Positions 37,560 to 48,431 of a stretch of 64,000 nucleotides of DNA are shown here, one piece after another. The DNA comes from Nereocystis luetkeana. Its lineage: Eukaryota > Sar > Phaeophyceae > Laminariales > Laminariaceae. Positions within the stretch are counted from its first letter, which is position 1. Each line of letters starts with the position of its first letter. Location: assembly GCA_031213475.1 (NCBI GenBank), contig JARUPZ010000027.1, positions 496,001-560,000 on the forward strand, written 5' to 3'. The notes beneath the pieces were generated by a model that did not search any database, was not told where the DNA came from, and was given only the letters and a program-made list of their open reading frames with translations. The position numbers were made by a program, and so were the translations under genes.

Positions 37560-37875
37560 CAACTGGCTCCTACGATGAACTACCCAATATCGTTGGATTA
37601 TCATTAATTATTATTTGGTGTTCTACAGGGCTGGGCACTGACACAGCAGTATGTACTAGCAGTAGTATTCTACTGATTGGCCTGGGCTGTATGTTAGCCA
37701 GTACTTTTTATCTTGTGTACACCCAAACAAACAACATAGTTTTCCAAACCCACCTATTGCATTTCTTGAGGAGGGGGGGGGCAGGGAGACAGCATACTGG
37801 TGCAATCCAGTGTACTGATTGAATCTGACGACAGCATTATCGCTACTGACGGAGTCAGTCAGTGCCCAGCCCTAC

Positions 37876-37984
37876 TATTACGGGGGGCCATAGTTAACAG
37901 GACCAAATATTGTTAGTAAAAATGGTTAAACATATAGGTTTTTATGTGTACCATAGGTCCTGTTAACTATGGTCCCCCGTAATA
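37876..37984 (-). mobile_element. 109-bp MITE copy G
   Basis: Exactly 109 bp, reverse orientation, ends TATTACGGGGGGCC and GGTCCCCCGTAATA, interior ACCAAATATTGTTAG. Central pairing arms carry compensating changes (GTTAACAGG with CCTGTTAAC). Confidence 0.95.
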
Positions 37985-38135
37985 ATAGTGTTCCATGATA
38001 CCTCCACGATTTAATATGGGAATGCCTATCGGGGTTCACATTGTTTTTCGTTAATTTTAGGCCAAAATCTTCCCGACTACCCCGGCTCCTCGGAAAATGA
38101 AGGTGCTATCCCTGTATGGCAAACACGCCTCTTAA

Positions 38136-38228
38136 CCTTTTTAGAACAACCGCAGTCCCGTTCTGGGGACGAACCACTCAAATTCTGGGTAGTATATCCC
38201 CCAAACGGGACTGCAGCAGTAATAGAGG
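38136..38228. mobile_element. piggyBac-like MITE copy
   Basis: Follows a TTAA at 38132-38135. Left end CCTTTTTAGAACAACCGCAG, GGGGACGAACCACTCAAATT, right end ACGGGACTGCAGCAGTAATA is mutated. No TTAA survives on the right. Confidence 0.7.
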
Positions 38229-38345
38229 GGCCATGCCGGCGTTGATCAGTGTATGATTGCATGATTGCGTGTCTTCTGACAACGGGGCCGCTGGAGCAAT
38301 CCAATCCGACACATACACGTTTTTCTCCTACGCGTTGGCTTCGAC

Positions 38346-38706
38346 CATATTTTTTTCTTTTTTTTCTTTCTTGCTCATCCCATTTATTATCTTCGCACAT
38401 CGTGCGTCTTCTCTCTCTCCTTCCAACTCGTAACTCAGGCCCGGGGTCACATAGCAGGTTCTTCTCCCCCCTTCCCGCTACGATACGTGCCTTCATTTTT
38501 ATCGCGAGAAGATTTCAGCCTTTTCTTCCCTCGTCGACTCGCATCGAATTGTGCCTACCCACGCTGCAAGGCGCTCTCAACAATTGAATCCTTTTTATTT
38601 TTATTTTTGCAAATAAAGTCAAAAGTCCGACCCACCTGGGGCTCGAACCCAGGGCTCAAACACAAGTAGAATTCGAGGTTAAGCACTTGAACCACCGGGG
38701 CGACCA
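38346..38706 (-). mobile_element. tRNA-headed SINE, most complete minus-strand copy
   Basis: Read on the minus strand: tRNA-like head (A-box region CCGGTGGTTCAAGTGC, B-box GGTTCGAGCCC in a CTGGG/CCCAG stem) at 38706-38625, then a 280-bp body with CACGTATCGTAGCGGG and CTGAGTTACGAGTTGG, then an A-rich tail at 38350-38370. The same body occurs at 8.2, 48.5, 58.6 and 60.8 kb. Confidence 0.8.
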
Positions 38707-38807
38707 TCTACCTTACTGTAGTACTCTATATTAATACCAGGTATCTATTCATAGTACCTGCTTGGCTCCGAGGGACGCCCTCCTTGCATTTACATACGTA
38801 TTTTTAA

Positions 38808-38916
38808 TATTACGGGGGACCATAGTTAATAGGACCTATGGTTTACATAAAAACCTATATATTTAACCATGTTTACTAACAATATTTGGTCCTATTAACT
38901 ATGGACCCCCGTAATA
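38808..38916 (+). mobile_element. 109-bp MITE copy H
   Basis: Exactly 109 bp with near-perfect ends (right end GGACCCCCGTAATA, one substitution). Interior matches consensus. Confidence 0.95.
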
Positions 38917-38951
38917 GCAAATGCAGCACGGACGCCAACTCACCCCCACAC

Positions 38952-39065
38952 TATTGCGGGGGACCATAGTTAATAGGACCTATGGTATACATAAAAACCT
39001 ATATATCTAAAACCATTTTTACTAACAATATTATTTGGTCCTATTAACTATGGTCCCCCGTAATA
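38952..39065 (+). mobile_element. 109-bp MITE copy I
   Basis: 114 bp; the 5-bp excess is two small indels, AATATTATTTGG for AATATTTGG (+3) and CTAAAACC for TTAACC (+2). Only 35 bp separate it from copy H. Confidence 0.94.
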
Positions 39066-39296
39066 GTAAGATTTTAAGTCCCAGCTGAATATGTGGGAAG
39101 TGCCATCATTAGTGTTACCCTCACCAGCCTTCTGGATAATACAAGCCGCCCAATGCTACGGCTACAATTAGCGATTTTTGCCGAAACACGTCTGCTTGGC
39201 GAAGCTCCTCAACTATGGAACTACCCGGTATTTACAACAACGTATATAACGTATATAACGTGTACTGGTATATATGTATATACATATTATTATTCC

Positions 39297-39402
39297 TCTT
39301 GCCATCAGACAATGTGCAGCATGATCTTCAACATGGATCACTCATATCTATCCCGAAAGAAGAAAACCTCGGCAACAAAAGGAAACCCATGAACCAAGTC
39401 TA
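39297..39402 (+). repeat. CAATGTGCAGCATGATC repeat, copy 1
   Basis: Dispersed non-coding repeat: CTTGCCATCAGACAATGTGC, AGCATGATCTTCAACA, CCCGAAAGAAGAAAACCTCG, AAACCCATGAACCAAGTC. Further copies at 52.92, 54.89, 55.07 and (inverted) 58.37 kb. Confidence 0.8.
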
Positions 39403-39461
39403 CCTCCCTTCCGTGCCAACTTTCAGCTTGTCTATTCTATTGTATATATGTCCCCCTATAC

Positions 39462-39576
39462 TATTACGGGGGACCATAGTTAATAGGACCTATGGTATAC
39501 ATAAAAACCTGTATATTCAACCATTTTTACTATTAATAACAAAATTTGGTCCTATTAACTATGGTCCCCCGTAATA
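39462..39576 (+). mobile_element. 109-bp MITE copy J carrying a TTAATA insertion
   Basis: 115 bp, exactly 6 bp over consensus. TTTTTACTAACAA has become TTTTTACTATTAATAACAA, i.e. TTAATA inserted after a TA, giving TATTAATA. Ends are intact. Confidence 0.95.
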
Positions 39577-39636
39577 GACTATCCAGTGCAGTGACGTTTC
39601 GTTAGAGCACGTGACGAGACCGATCCCCCCTATCCA

Positions 39637-39876
39637 CTAGCTGTCACTTTTTATTTTTATTAAATAGTATTGAGTCGGGGTAAAGAGAGGGCGACGAGTA
39701 AATCGCCACGTCTTGGAGCCTCTCACAGACATTATAGTATCGGTAATAATGCTTACATCCACGCGAAGCAAACTACTACTGCCTTTGTTATTGTCGTAAC
39801 TCATAGCGCGAGACATCAGGGTGATCACGAGGAGCTTCGAGAAATTGGGGGGTGGTGCCTTCGGCTGCAGGGCGTA
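39637..39876 (-). CDS. Candidate next exon of the flagellar-type gene
   Basis: After the acceptor TTTGCAG (exon start 39876) or CCTGCAG (39864) the frame, phase 0 with the exon ending at 40152, reads PKAPPPNFSK and stays open to a stop at about 39637. Proline-rich PxxPPPNF is protein-like, but the following codons look less so, and a GTGATC donor near 39828 is possible. The true 3' end of the gene is not established. Confidence 0.35.
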   Translation of the reverse strand, partial: YALQPKAPPPNFSKLLVITLMSRAMSYDNNKGSSSLLRVDVSIITDTIMSVRGSKTWRFTRRPLFTPTQYYLIKIKSDS

Positions 39877-40151
39877 CTGCAAATGTCAATACTCACCCTA
39901 TGCCAGTATTAAGAGTAAAACTGCCTGCGTTTGTTAGCAAAACTATCAGCATGAAAAGTGGCACTGCTAGTAAGCGCAATACTGCCAGCATAAACGCTGC
40001 CACACTAGTCGAAATCTGATGCGCTACGAAGAAACAATCAGCTCTACGGTTGGACGTGCACCTACAGTTGGACGTGCACCAAGGGAATAAAGAAAGCAAC
40101 CATGGCTGGTGGTGGTGGTGATGGTGATGGTGATGGTGATGGTGGGCTTAC

Positions 40152-43100
40152 CTGGGCCATGGTGCGGTAGGGACCACGCCTCTTCTCGGTTCCCGTAGAC
40201 AGAGTGTAAAATCTGTCCCTCGAGTTCTTAGGGTCAAACTCCGTCACCTACACAGGGCAAAAAGTTTGTCTCCGTCAATAACTCCAACAGATTCGAAAAG
40301 TTGTTTGACTTTTCGCCTATCGAGAGCGCACACTCACGGTGCTGCACTTCATGTGAGTAATATCATGAGAGCATTAAAGGTCGCGGGAGTAACATACTGT
40401 GCGTCGCTACTACATCAACGGGTTGAGCTATCCGCGGATCAGGAATACGACCAGAGACCGCCCTCATCGCTGCCGGAGGAAGGCGGACAAAAAAAAAAAA
40501 AGGAACGCCAAAATCTTCCATGCCCACCAATTCCCTGGCGGTGTATCATGCAAACAGCATACATGCCGTGAGCTTATATCCGTGTTTTGAAGCTATACGT
40601 ATTACGGGGGACCATAGTTAACAGGACCTATGGTACACATAAAAACCTATATGTTTAACCCTTTTTACTAACAATATTTGGTCCTGTTAACTATGGCCCC
40701 CCGTAATAGTAATAAGGAATTTAACATATTCAACATATTTCGCACAGGTGTCGTACTAGTAGGGAGCTGCTCCGATTGGCCTAAGGTTAGGGTTAGGGTT
40801 GCTCTGATTGGCTGACGATCAGGGTCAGGGTTGCTCCGATTGGCCTAAGGTTAGGGTTAGGGTTGCTCTGATTGGCTGAGGGTCAGGGTTAGGGTTGCTC
40901 CGATTGGCCTAAGGTTAGGGTTAGGGTTGCTCTGATTGGCTGAGGGTCAGGGTTAGGGTTGCTCCGATTGGCCTCAGGTTAGGGTTAAGGTTGCTCTGAT
41001 TGGCTGAGGGTCAGGGTTAGGGTTTCTCTGACTGCCCTAGGGTCAACCAAGGTTAGGGTGAGTTATGTTGGTGTCGTACACAGTGCGTATCAACCAGTAT
41101 ATCGAATTGGTGGTAACCAACTCTCTGTCCTAGTGCGATGGCGCTACTGCGTTGTCTTTCTATGCAGTGTCTTGGTAAACTCTCCCAAGCTGTTGAGCTT
41201 GCCTGGCCGCGCCCGACGTCGTAGAGATGTTTGATCTCCTTCAGCCCACCCGGGAACGTCCGCTGCTCGTTGAACCCCTTTTCATATTCCTGGTCCGGAT
41301 GCGCGGTTCGAAAGGCGGGAAAACAAGGCAACGGCTTGAAACAAATATCAACAAAAGATCGGCACCTGATTTCGGCCCACCGCCTACAACTGCTCAGCTC
41401 TCTGAAGCAGACTTTATCACCGTAGCTTCTTCATTTATATTCTTGTTCTGGGTTAGGCCTCCACTCCGGACTTTTTTGCGCCTGTCTCGTGATCATGGAT
41501 TAGTGTACAGAATGACGATGGGTGTATGCGATAGCATGTAACTACACCAGCACCAGCAGCACTGCACGGGAGCTGTGATTGTGCGTGCTGCGAATCGTTC
41601 GCACGCAAAATAGGATATCGTATTTATCTCTACTGATAGTACATATATTTATATATTTCGTACGTACTACGCCATCTACTTACCTACCGACCTATCTACC
41701 TATCTACCTGGTATAGTATATCACTCTGAGCGTAAATATAAGAACCGCTTGATATTCATATGACATGTCTATACGGTCCTTATATTTCTGCCTGGAGTGT
41801 CACACGGTAGTGCGGGTATATAATATAGGGTATATAACCGCGCTTGTAAGGTACTGGTAGTATGCTTACAGCAGTACGTACCTCAGCTGCCGCGTGTTCT
41901 TTTTCTGGGTCTCGATGCTTCTCCATGATCGCTTTTTCCGCTCGCAGGAGGTCGCGGTACTGCTCCGTTCTGATAGTCGCCGTGAACTCGCCTGGCCGGA
42001 AGGCATCCTTCGTTCTGGGCACGACGCAGAAGCAAGGGCAGGGACACGACGCACAAAGGAAAGAAGGGGCTCGCAAAGCAGGGGGAGAGCTCATGTTTTC
42101 GTGGCGAAACGGCCATGGTGCTATCTGATCTATTTGGTCTGTATAGCACACATCCAACCCAGGGAACATGTGCTGCTGTAGATCATGCAGATTATACGCA
42201 CGGCTGCCATCCGGCAGCATGATGAGCTAGATTGTGCAGATCCGGGGCGTATCTACCCTGCAAGATCTGGATCATTGTAGTAATCTGTTCGATGTTCGAG
42301 GTAGTTTCGTGGCCAGATTGCCATGCGGGGTCTTCCAAGATCACAATCGGAATGTGCAATACCGGGGAACGCCCAGGGACGATGCCCAGCTACCACCCAT
42401 CAGTTTGCTAAAAAAATCTGAAATACGCCAGAACCGTGCAGTGGGTGAATTAACCATGTCCTTCCAACAGAATAAGCGCGTGCCGTTTGGGCAGTCTACA
42501 GCACACTGCTGCAATACCTACTGTCTGTGCTGAAAAAAAAACTGTAACATCTACTACAGTTGTGATTTTAAACTACACTACTACCTAGTACCTACTGCAG
42601 TGCCAGCTTCTGTAAAAATTACTGCTGTGGTGCCTGCAGCATTTAAGCCGAAGGCTGTATTCGGTAACGCGGGATATACTGACTACTATACACCTCGAAT
42701 CTTCTCAGCAGCGGCAGGGATTTTTAATATATATTTCTACCACGATCACAAACCTGGCATTTCTTTATTTTCGCCACGACGCCAAACAACTCCAAACCGT
42801 ACGACAGGGGACAACAGTCGAAGGCGGGAGGCAAGAATGCTGCTGCTCACCCGAAACCAAGCTTCCTTTTATCCAAGGGCTGGGTCTTGGAGAACTTTTC
42901 CATGTCTGCGTAAGGCTCGCTCTTGTACTCGAGGCGGCTGAAGTGGCCGTTCTCAGCGTTCTTAGGGAGTTGAGGCACCTGCAATTGCCGGACAGAAAGC
43001 GTTATGTGGCAACAGCACGTTACAGCCTACAAGACTACAACAATAGTTCGTATAATTGCTACGCCAGCCGAGCTGCACGCCGGACAGACCATCGAGCCCC

Positions 43101-45620
43101 ACTTCATGATCAAGATGTTTCAAGGGCACATACAGTAGATTCCTGGTCAGTATGATCTACTTATATTCATTTTTCCGGATGGGAGCCGTATAATCTTCGT
43201 GGTCTAGCACATATTTATTCCTGTATTTTCATGACCTAGCGCATGGTAATTTGGGTTGGGTCTGAACTGTAAGGGCATACGAGCTAGTTCCAGCGACAGT
43301 CGAGACTGACTTGACTCCTTCGCCTGCTTTCTGTTTTTTTTTTTGAGAGTTGAACAAAGAGCGTTGTGGCATGGTTGTGCGTCATGACAAGAGGAACAAA
43401 CTACTAAATGTTTTTTTGCCACAAGTAGTAGCTTGTTTTTGTTCTTGATATATATATATATATGTACACTTATCAGCTACGATTTTTTCATCAACGTTGA
43501 TTCTACCTTATTCACGAAAAAACGAAAAGCTTTGGTAGAGGAGTAGGTTATTCCCTAGGACTCCTAAAGAGCTCAACACAATGTAGTATTAATAGTTTTA
43601 ATAGTCTGGCTGGCGTTTTTGATGACAGCCCTGTACGGCTTGAAGAGCAAAACAAGTGGCATGGAAGTCTTCCCCTTGTTGATATTGTTGATGTTTTTGG
43701 CACCTCTAGGTAGTGTCGAATTATTCGTCGTACTTGACGGACGCAAAGCCGGAAAACAAATAATATAGACTTTAGCTCAGGATTATAAAATACCTGCCGG
43801 TATGAAACAACGCCTCTGCAAAAAATACGAACAGTTCCCATATCTCGCGCACTAAAACTCGCACGCCAAACATATCTCCACCGAGTGGCTCGCCTTGTCC
43901 ATGCGGTCATTCGGATATCTTTATTTTTGAACAAATCGACGTATTCCGTTTTTTATTGCCTAAAGATAGAAGTCTACGCATTTCCTTGGAACCAGCTCTT
44001 TTAGACCCTGCACAACCATTCATAGCGGCAGATTAGGATCATAATCTAGATAGCCTACAGTACATCGTGATATGTTCGATGTAATGTATTGCTCCAGAAC
44101 CGCGGCAAAAGTGACATACGACACATATTTGATGTATGGAAAAGACTGAGCTCAAGTTTCCGTTTTAGCCGCCCGCCCGCCCGCCGGGGGATAACGTCCT
44201 TATATAACACGTAAACAAATAAGCACAAAATGTGAAAGGGAAAGGGAAAGGTAAAGGAAGCTCGAAAAGTCGGCGATAAATAGCTAAGTTTAGCAGGTGT
44301 CAGCTCAGCCAGATTTACGTGTGAGGGTGGCGTATCGAGCGGCTTAACAGGCTTTCTACAGTCAAGTAAGTGCCAGATCCTCTTCTCAGGCAGCAGCTTG
44401 CATTTGGCAGGGATACAGGATTAAAAATGGTGACGATAAAACTTGGGGAGAAGCGGTCAGTCAGGAACGAGGTGGCTTCTCGATTTACCATATAGGTATA
44501 CCAAGCACATGAACGACGGTTTCTACGGATCTGCATATCGATGCTCGGAATTGTATCTACAGCAGCGACTCCGGACGGCAGACTGTACAAACACACGACG
44601 GAAGCAAAAACCCTACGAATATATAGTCCACAACAGAAGTACAGGATGTAGATGCAACTGCAGTAGTCATGATAGCTCGATGCACGTAGTACGAGTATAA
44701 CACTACGAGTATAATAAGGAAGAATGTGTCGGGCTCGACCAGTACTACAGTTTACCAAGGTCTACTCCGAGTATCTTCGGCGCTGTTTGCTGCGTTTCAA
44801 TGTTTAACTCACAACATCTCGCGTAGGTTTTTATGCGTTGCGAAGGAATACCCGAAACAAATGCGTGTCGATTGTTCTTGGGCTGTCTGGCGAGTACGCG
44901 TAGTCTTACACTACACCGGTATCTACCTGGTAGGTTAGCCAACAGTAGGTTTGGCGGAGGATGATCCGAAAATACCTACCGTTGACGGACCCATCTATTC
45001 TTATATTATTGTTATGGCACGAGCAAGACTGCTGTGGGTCTTCGTAGGTGCAATGTTGCTATACTTGAAACCCTCTTATTTCGCGTGCGCTCTGTCGGGT
45101 ACCGCAGTAGCGTAAACCTCTAACACCAAGCACTGCAGTACAGTATACGTACCTATGCGAGCAACTGTGTGCCCCTTGTCCTTGACGTGTATTAGTAGTA
45201 ACTACGATGCTGTATCGTACCGTGTACTATATTCAAGACAACACACCCATCCCCTGGGACGAATTGCACACCCGGTTTCCTCCACAACACGGGGAGCACA
45301 CACAGCGAAACGGTGGCTCTTAAAATATTCCGTCGAGAAGGTTGATTAAATGCATCGCTGGTCGTACTCAGTACGTGCTCCCCGTTGTTGTGGCACTCAG
45401 CTTCGAGAATCGTGCGAGGGGGTGTGTTTTCTTGCGTGTTACACGGTAGCACCGCTGCTGCTGTGTCTTGATGGTCTATAGAGGAGGTTAGCGCAAGCGT
45501 ATCACTGATATAGCTCATACAGCTCACCGATAGACTTTTGCCCTTCCATCTGTCCGGCAGTATGGTATTGTTGCCCTTGTACATGTCTCCGATCGTGATG
45601 TACGAACCACCGTCCACCAT
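40152..45620 (-). CDS. Probable cilia/flagella-associated protein (CFAP96/C4orf47-like), 5 clear exons
   Basis: Minus-strand exons: 45620-45528, 42978-42851, 42014-41882, 41289-41203, 40247-40152. All phases agree (0, 2, 0, 0). 179 codons are supported. Exon 1 begins MVDGGSYITIGDMYKGNNT after an in-frame TGA, so this ATG is the likely start. Later segments: GHFSRLEYKSEPYADMEKF, KRKLGFG joined to TKDAFRPGEFTATIRTEQYR, a Lys/Glu-rich helix to EHAAAE, FPGGLKEIKHLYDVGRGQ joined to VTEFDPKNSRDRFYTLSTG. The N-terminal YITIGDxY resembles the start of CFAP96/C4orf47 proteins; that name is from memory of the family and only moderately sure. Such proteins are microtubule-lumen or axoneme associated, consistent with an organism making flagellate cells. 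Intron 4 has a GC donor (CAG|GCAAGC). A further exon starting at 39876 or 39864 (PKAPPPNFSK) is likely but its end is unclear. Confidence 0.75.
40600..40708 (+). mobile_element. 109-bp MITE copy K
   Basis: Exactly 109 bp, ends TATTACGGGGGACC and GGCCCCCCGTAATA, arms GTTAACAGGACC and GGTCCTGTTAAC. It lies in intron 4 of the minus-strand flagellar-type gene. Confidence 0.95.
40784..41062. repeat. Interstitial telomere-like minisatellite
   Basis: Four higher-order units of about 65 bp alternate short runs of GGTTAGGGTTAGGGTT with TGCTCCGATTGGCCTAAGG and TGCTCTGATTGGCTGAGGG. TTAGGG is the telomere repeat of vertebrates, many fungi and brown algae. The array lies in intron 4 of the flagellar-type gene, so it is not a chromosome end. 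Confidence 0.93.
44195..44260. other. Purine-rich and GC-rich short stretch in intron 1 of the flagellar-type gene
   Basis: CCGCCCGCCCGCCCGCCGGG near 44168 is followed by GAAAGGGAAAGGGAAAGG-type repeats near 44237. Between 42979 and 45527 no other exon or repeat family was recognised beyond a TACCTGGTA at 44924 and a TATATA run near 43450. Confidence 0.4.
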
Positions 45621-46025
45621 GTTCTTGTTGAGCCTGTTTCAGCGTACGTACAGCAGTTACTAGTAGCAGGTGTATATAATACAGCAGGAAGCATCAATAT
45701 CAAGTCTCCAATAACATTATTTCCAGAATCGATTTCACACTTCGGAGCAGCTGCTGCTGCGGTACGTCGTAGCTCTCCAATCGGTAGGTTCAAACGCCGA
45801 AGCAAGGACCGATGGGAGCGCGGGAGGGCAAGCAGAGATGGCGAGAGCCAGCGTGGTCGTCGAGCACCGCTGTCTAGCCTCCGGGGAGAAGGAAGGCTTG
45901 GTTGCGTGATCGGGTTACACGAGGTGCTGGGATGTTAGAGTTGCGTGCTGGATGTTGGGTGTTGGGTGTTGAGTACATCTGGTCGGATATACGGGAGGGT
46001 GTTCGGATAGTAGCAAAGGCTCGGT

Positions 46026-46535
46026 TTGTGGCATTTAGCCAATTTTCTACCTTGGTACAGCATACATCATGTCGGTACCCTTTTTTGCAAGATGGACGCA
46101 CAACAGCGTCGCCTTGGTGGCCGTATACCACCTGGTCCGAGTGCGTTAGCTACGAGTAGTACTCCAGCTATGAGCTATAGCCAGAGTACATGCCCGGTCG
46201 GACGGAACATCGTTAGACCACAATCCACAATAGTACTGGTACGTGATACTGCAACATGCTGGAATGGCAGGTTCTCTTGCTCACCTTTTGGTTTTATACA
46301 TGGTCTACCCTGTAGATCGACACGCGAGAACAAGCGTCTGTTGGCTTGGCTGGAGGAGGCACCCTCGGTCGTGGGTTATGTCGACACTGAAGGGACGCTG
46401 CGGGGCGGTGCGAAAGGCTGTGGGCGGTGGGCCGGCGCAGTGGAGTCGTGCATCGTGCCAGGCGGCAAGGTGTCGGTTCGCGCTTTAGTTCCGCCGCATC
46501 CATATTGCGCCGCATGCCGCCGAGTTCTTCATTGA
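46026..46535 (+). CDS. Open reading frame, unknown
   Basis: 169-codon frame. Its 3' part (RLLAWLEEAPSVVGYVDTEG, GRWAGAVESCIVPGGKVSVR) is protein-like and GC-rich; the 5' part is not. It lies upstream of the minus-strand flagellar-type gene and could share a divergent promoter. No family is recognised and no partner exon was found. Confidence 0.2.
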   Translation: MWHLANFLPWYSIHHVGTLFCKMDAQQRRLGGRIPPGPSALATSSTPAMSYSQSTCPVGRNIVRPQSTIVLVRDTATCWNGRFSCSPFGFIHGLPCRSTRENKRLLAWLEEAPSVVGYVDTEGTLRGGAKGCGRWAGAVESCIVPGGKVSVRALVPPHPYCAACRRVLH

Positions 46536-47299
46536 AACGACCAAAAAATGGGCAATTATTTCCCAGAGTGTCCAAAATGTGTTCTTGTTCAGTGTTGCCG
46601 CCCTCACCCTAATCCATCGCCGTATTGCGAGTGTTGCTGTTATTGTAACGCGTGAGGCCGATGCCGATGGAGATCGAAAACACTGTGCCGGGTGAATACG
46701 ATGTAACAGTCTTTATTACTCCGGGCCAACACAATAATAATATTCTACTTTCCCTTCTTGAAGGCTTCTTCTCCTAATCTTGCACCTCCCTCCCATGGAA
46801 AACCCTCGTTTACCCTGTGTACGTACGTACTGCTGTGACAGCAGTGTTTTTTTTTTAATGTTCCGTCCCAACGCCGTTGGCAGCAATACTCCGTTGCATT
46901 TCTTCTCCCCGTATGGAGAGCAGTTGATAGCGGTGTGGCGGTCCAAACTGAAGGCATTCTCGTACGAAGCCCTCGCGGGACATCACTGGGTTGGCGGTGA
47001 AAAGTGACGATAAATAACAGCAACGGGGACTATGGCGTCATTGAGCGAGGATAAAATGCAAAGGGGGGCGTACGGCACAGACACGGGTGCTACATGGTCC
47101 CACCGGTGATGCAGCGCGCGCTTAAACTGTCCTCGTTCACGGGCTTTTTTCGAACACCCATTTATCATTTTCTTGGTACGAGCTATGTCGGGGTCCCGAA
47201 CGCGGGCAACATTGGAAGCCTCGGTCGCTTTTCCTCCCTTGATCTCGAAAGCAACCTTACCAGACATATTCCAGTCTGGACGTATTCTGTGATGATGAT

Positions 47300-47522
47300 A
47301 GAGGTAGCACATTTCCGCTAAAATGTTGACTGAATGACGTGGCCCCTGAACCCTAAATAATACCAGGTAGTCGGAATGTCAAATCTTGATTTCGAAAAAT
47401 GGTAAGTTTGGGCCATGGAATTATGCATCGTGATCCAATTTGAGTTTTGCTTGAAGTCAGTTGTTGGTTGGGGAGCCTCAGAAAATTCAGGGTGAACCTC
47501 TATCGTATTAATAGAACGCCTC
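47300..47522 (-). mobile_element. GGCGTTCTA family, copy 5, with TATTAATA and TACCAGGTA insertions
   Basis: Reverse orientation: AGAGGTAGCACATTTCCGC at the left, ending ATAGAACGCC at 47519. CTATCGTAGAACGCC of the other copies is here CTATCGTATTAATAGAACGCC, a clean 6-bp TTAATA insertion at TA. A TACCAGGTA at 47361 lies where other copies read AAATCGTCGG. Confidence 0.82.
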
Positions 47523-47640
47523 TCTGCATTGTTGTGGAGAGGCAACTATTTAATTTTAAAAAAATAATAATACCTGGTAAAAAATAAAAACAACAAAACG
47601 GCGCGCTTTCGAGCTCGGACTTGCGTCAGTATAGCACAAT

Positions 47641-47840
47641 TTAACAGAGTAAGTATTAATATTAATAGTAGTAGTATCTACATACATACCTGGTACCTGG
47701 TAAAATAGTATGGTATTCACAATAATAATATTAATAGTAATAATATTAGTGGTATTCTGTACTGTATACTCACTCGTACCTGGTACAGGTATCTGGCCAT
47801 CCTTTCTTACTACTGTAGTACCCTATACCTGGTATGTTCT
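47641..47840. repeat. Cluster of TATTAATA and TACCTGGTA motifs
   Basis: Within 200 bp there are TATTAATATTAATA (47654-47667), two overlapping TACCTGGTA (47687 and 47694), single copies at 47777 and 47826, and many TAATA/TAGTA words. It looks like repeated small insertions at TA sites. No exon is visible. Confidence 0.8.
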
Positions 47841-48323
47841 ATCTTCCTTGCCTTGGAATTGTCTTAGTGGATGCTTCAGGATGCTTCCTCCGTCAAAGTT
47901 TTTTTCTGATATTTCACCATAGTTTTGGTCGGTGACGCTCACGCTATGTGCGCATTGTCGGATGGCGAATGGAACAATAATAACACCACAGTCATTTTTA
48001 TGGGGATCGGCGGGCTTGTTTGTTGTCGATGCTTCTTTCGAAGTGTCGTAGATCTTTGTGACGGGTTGGTTCAAAATCGGTGTTTGACGGATGATGAGGG
48101 GTGGCGTGTCGAGTTTTCGGGAAAACCTTGCGTGGATCAACTCGGCTTGAGATGCCGCCGTAGTTTGACGCTTTTTTTGTACTGTAAATACGTACGTAGG
48201 GGTCTTCATTTTCCGTTTTTCCGTATTTTTTTGCGATTGCGAGACACGTTTCTCTCTTCTGTCTTTCCATCCCACTTACCAGGTATCATATTCGCCCTCC
48301 TTTTTCTCTCTCCCTCCTAGCAA

Positions 48324-48431
48324 TATTACGGGGGACCATAGCGAATAGAACCTACGGTACGCACAAAACTTACACATTTCCCTATTTTTTCTAACAATAT
48401 TTGGTTCTATTTACTATGGTCCCCCGCAATA
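48324..48431 (+). mobile_element. 109-bp MITE copy L
   Basis: 108 bp; arms of the GCGAATAGAACC / GGTTCTATTTAC type, ends TATTACGGGGGACC and GGTCCCCCGCAATA. It abuts the tail end of the SINE at 48432. Confidence 0.93.

Noticed and set aside
38625-38706. Possible tRNA gene on the minus strand
   Set aside because: The T-arm and B-box are good, but the acceptor stem does not pair, and the sequence continues into a repeated body with an A-rich tail, so it is a SINE head.
40784-41062. Chromosome end (true telomere)
   Set aside because: Unique sequence and a multi-exon gene lie on both sides, and TTAGGG runs are short and interrupted.
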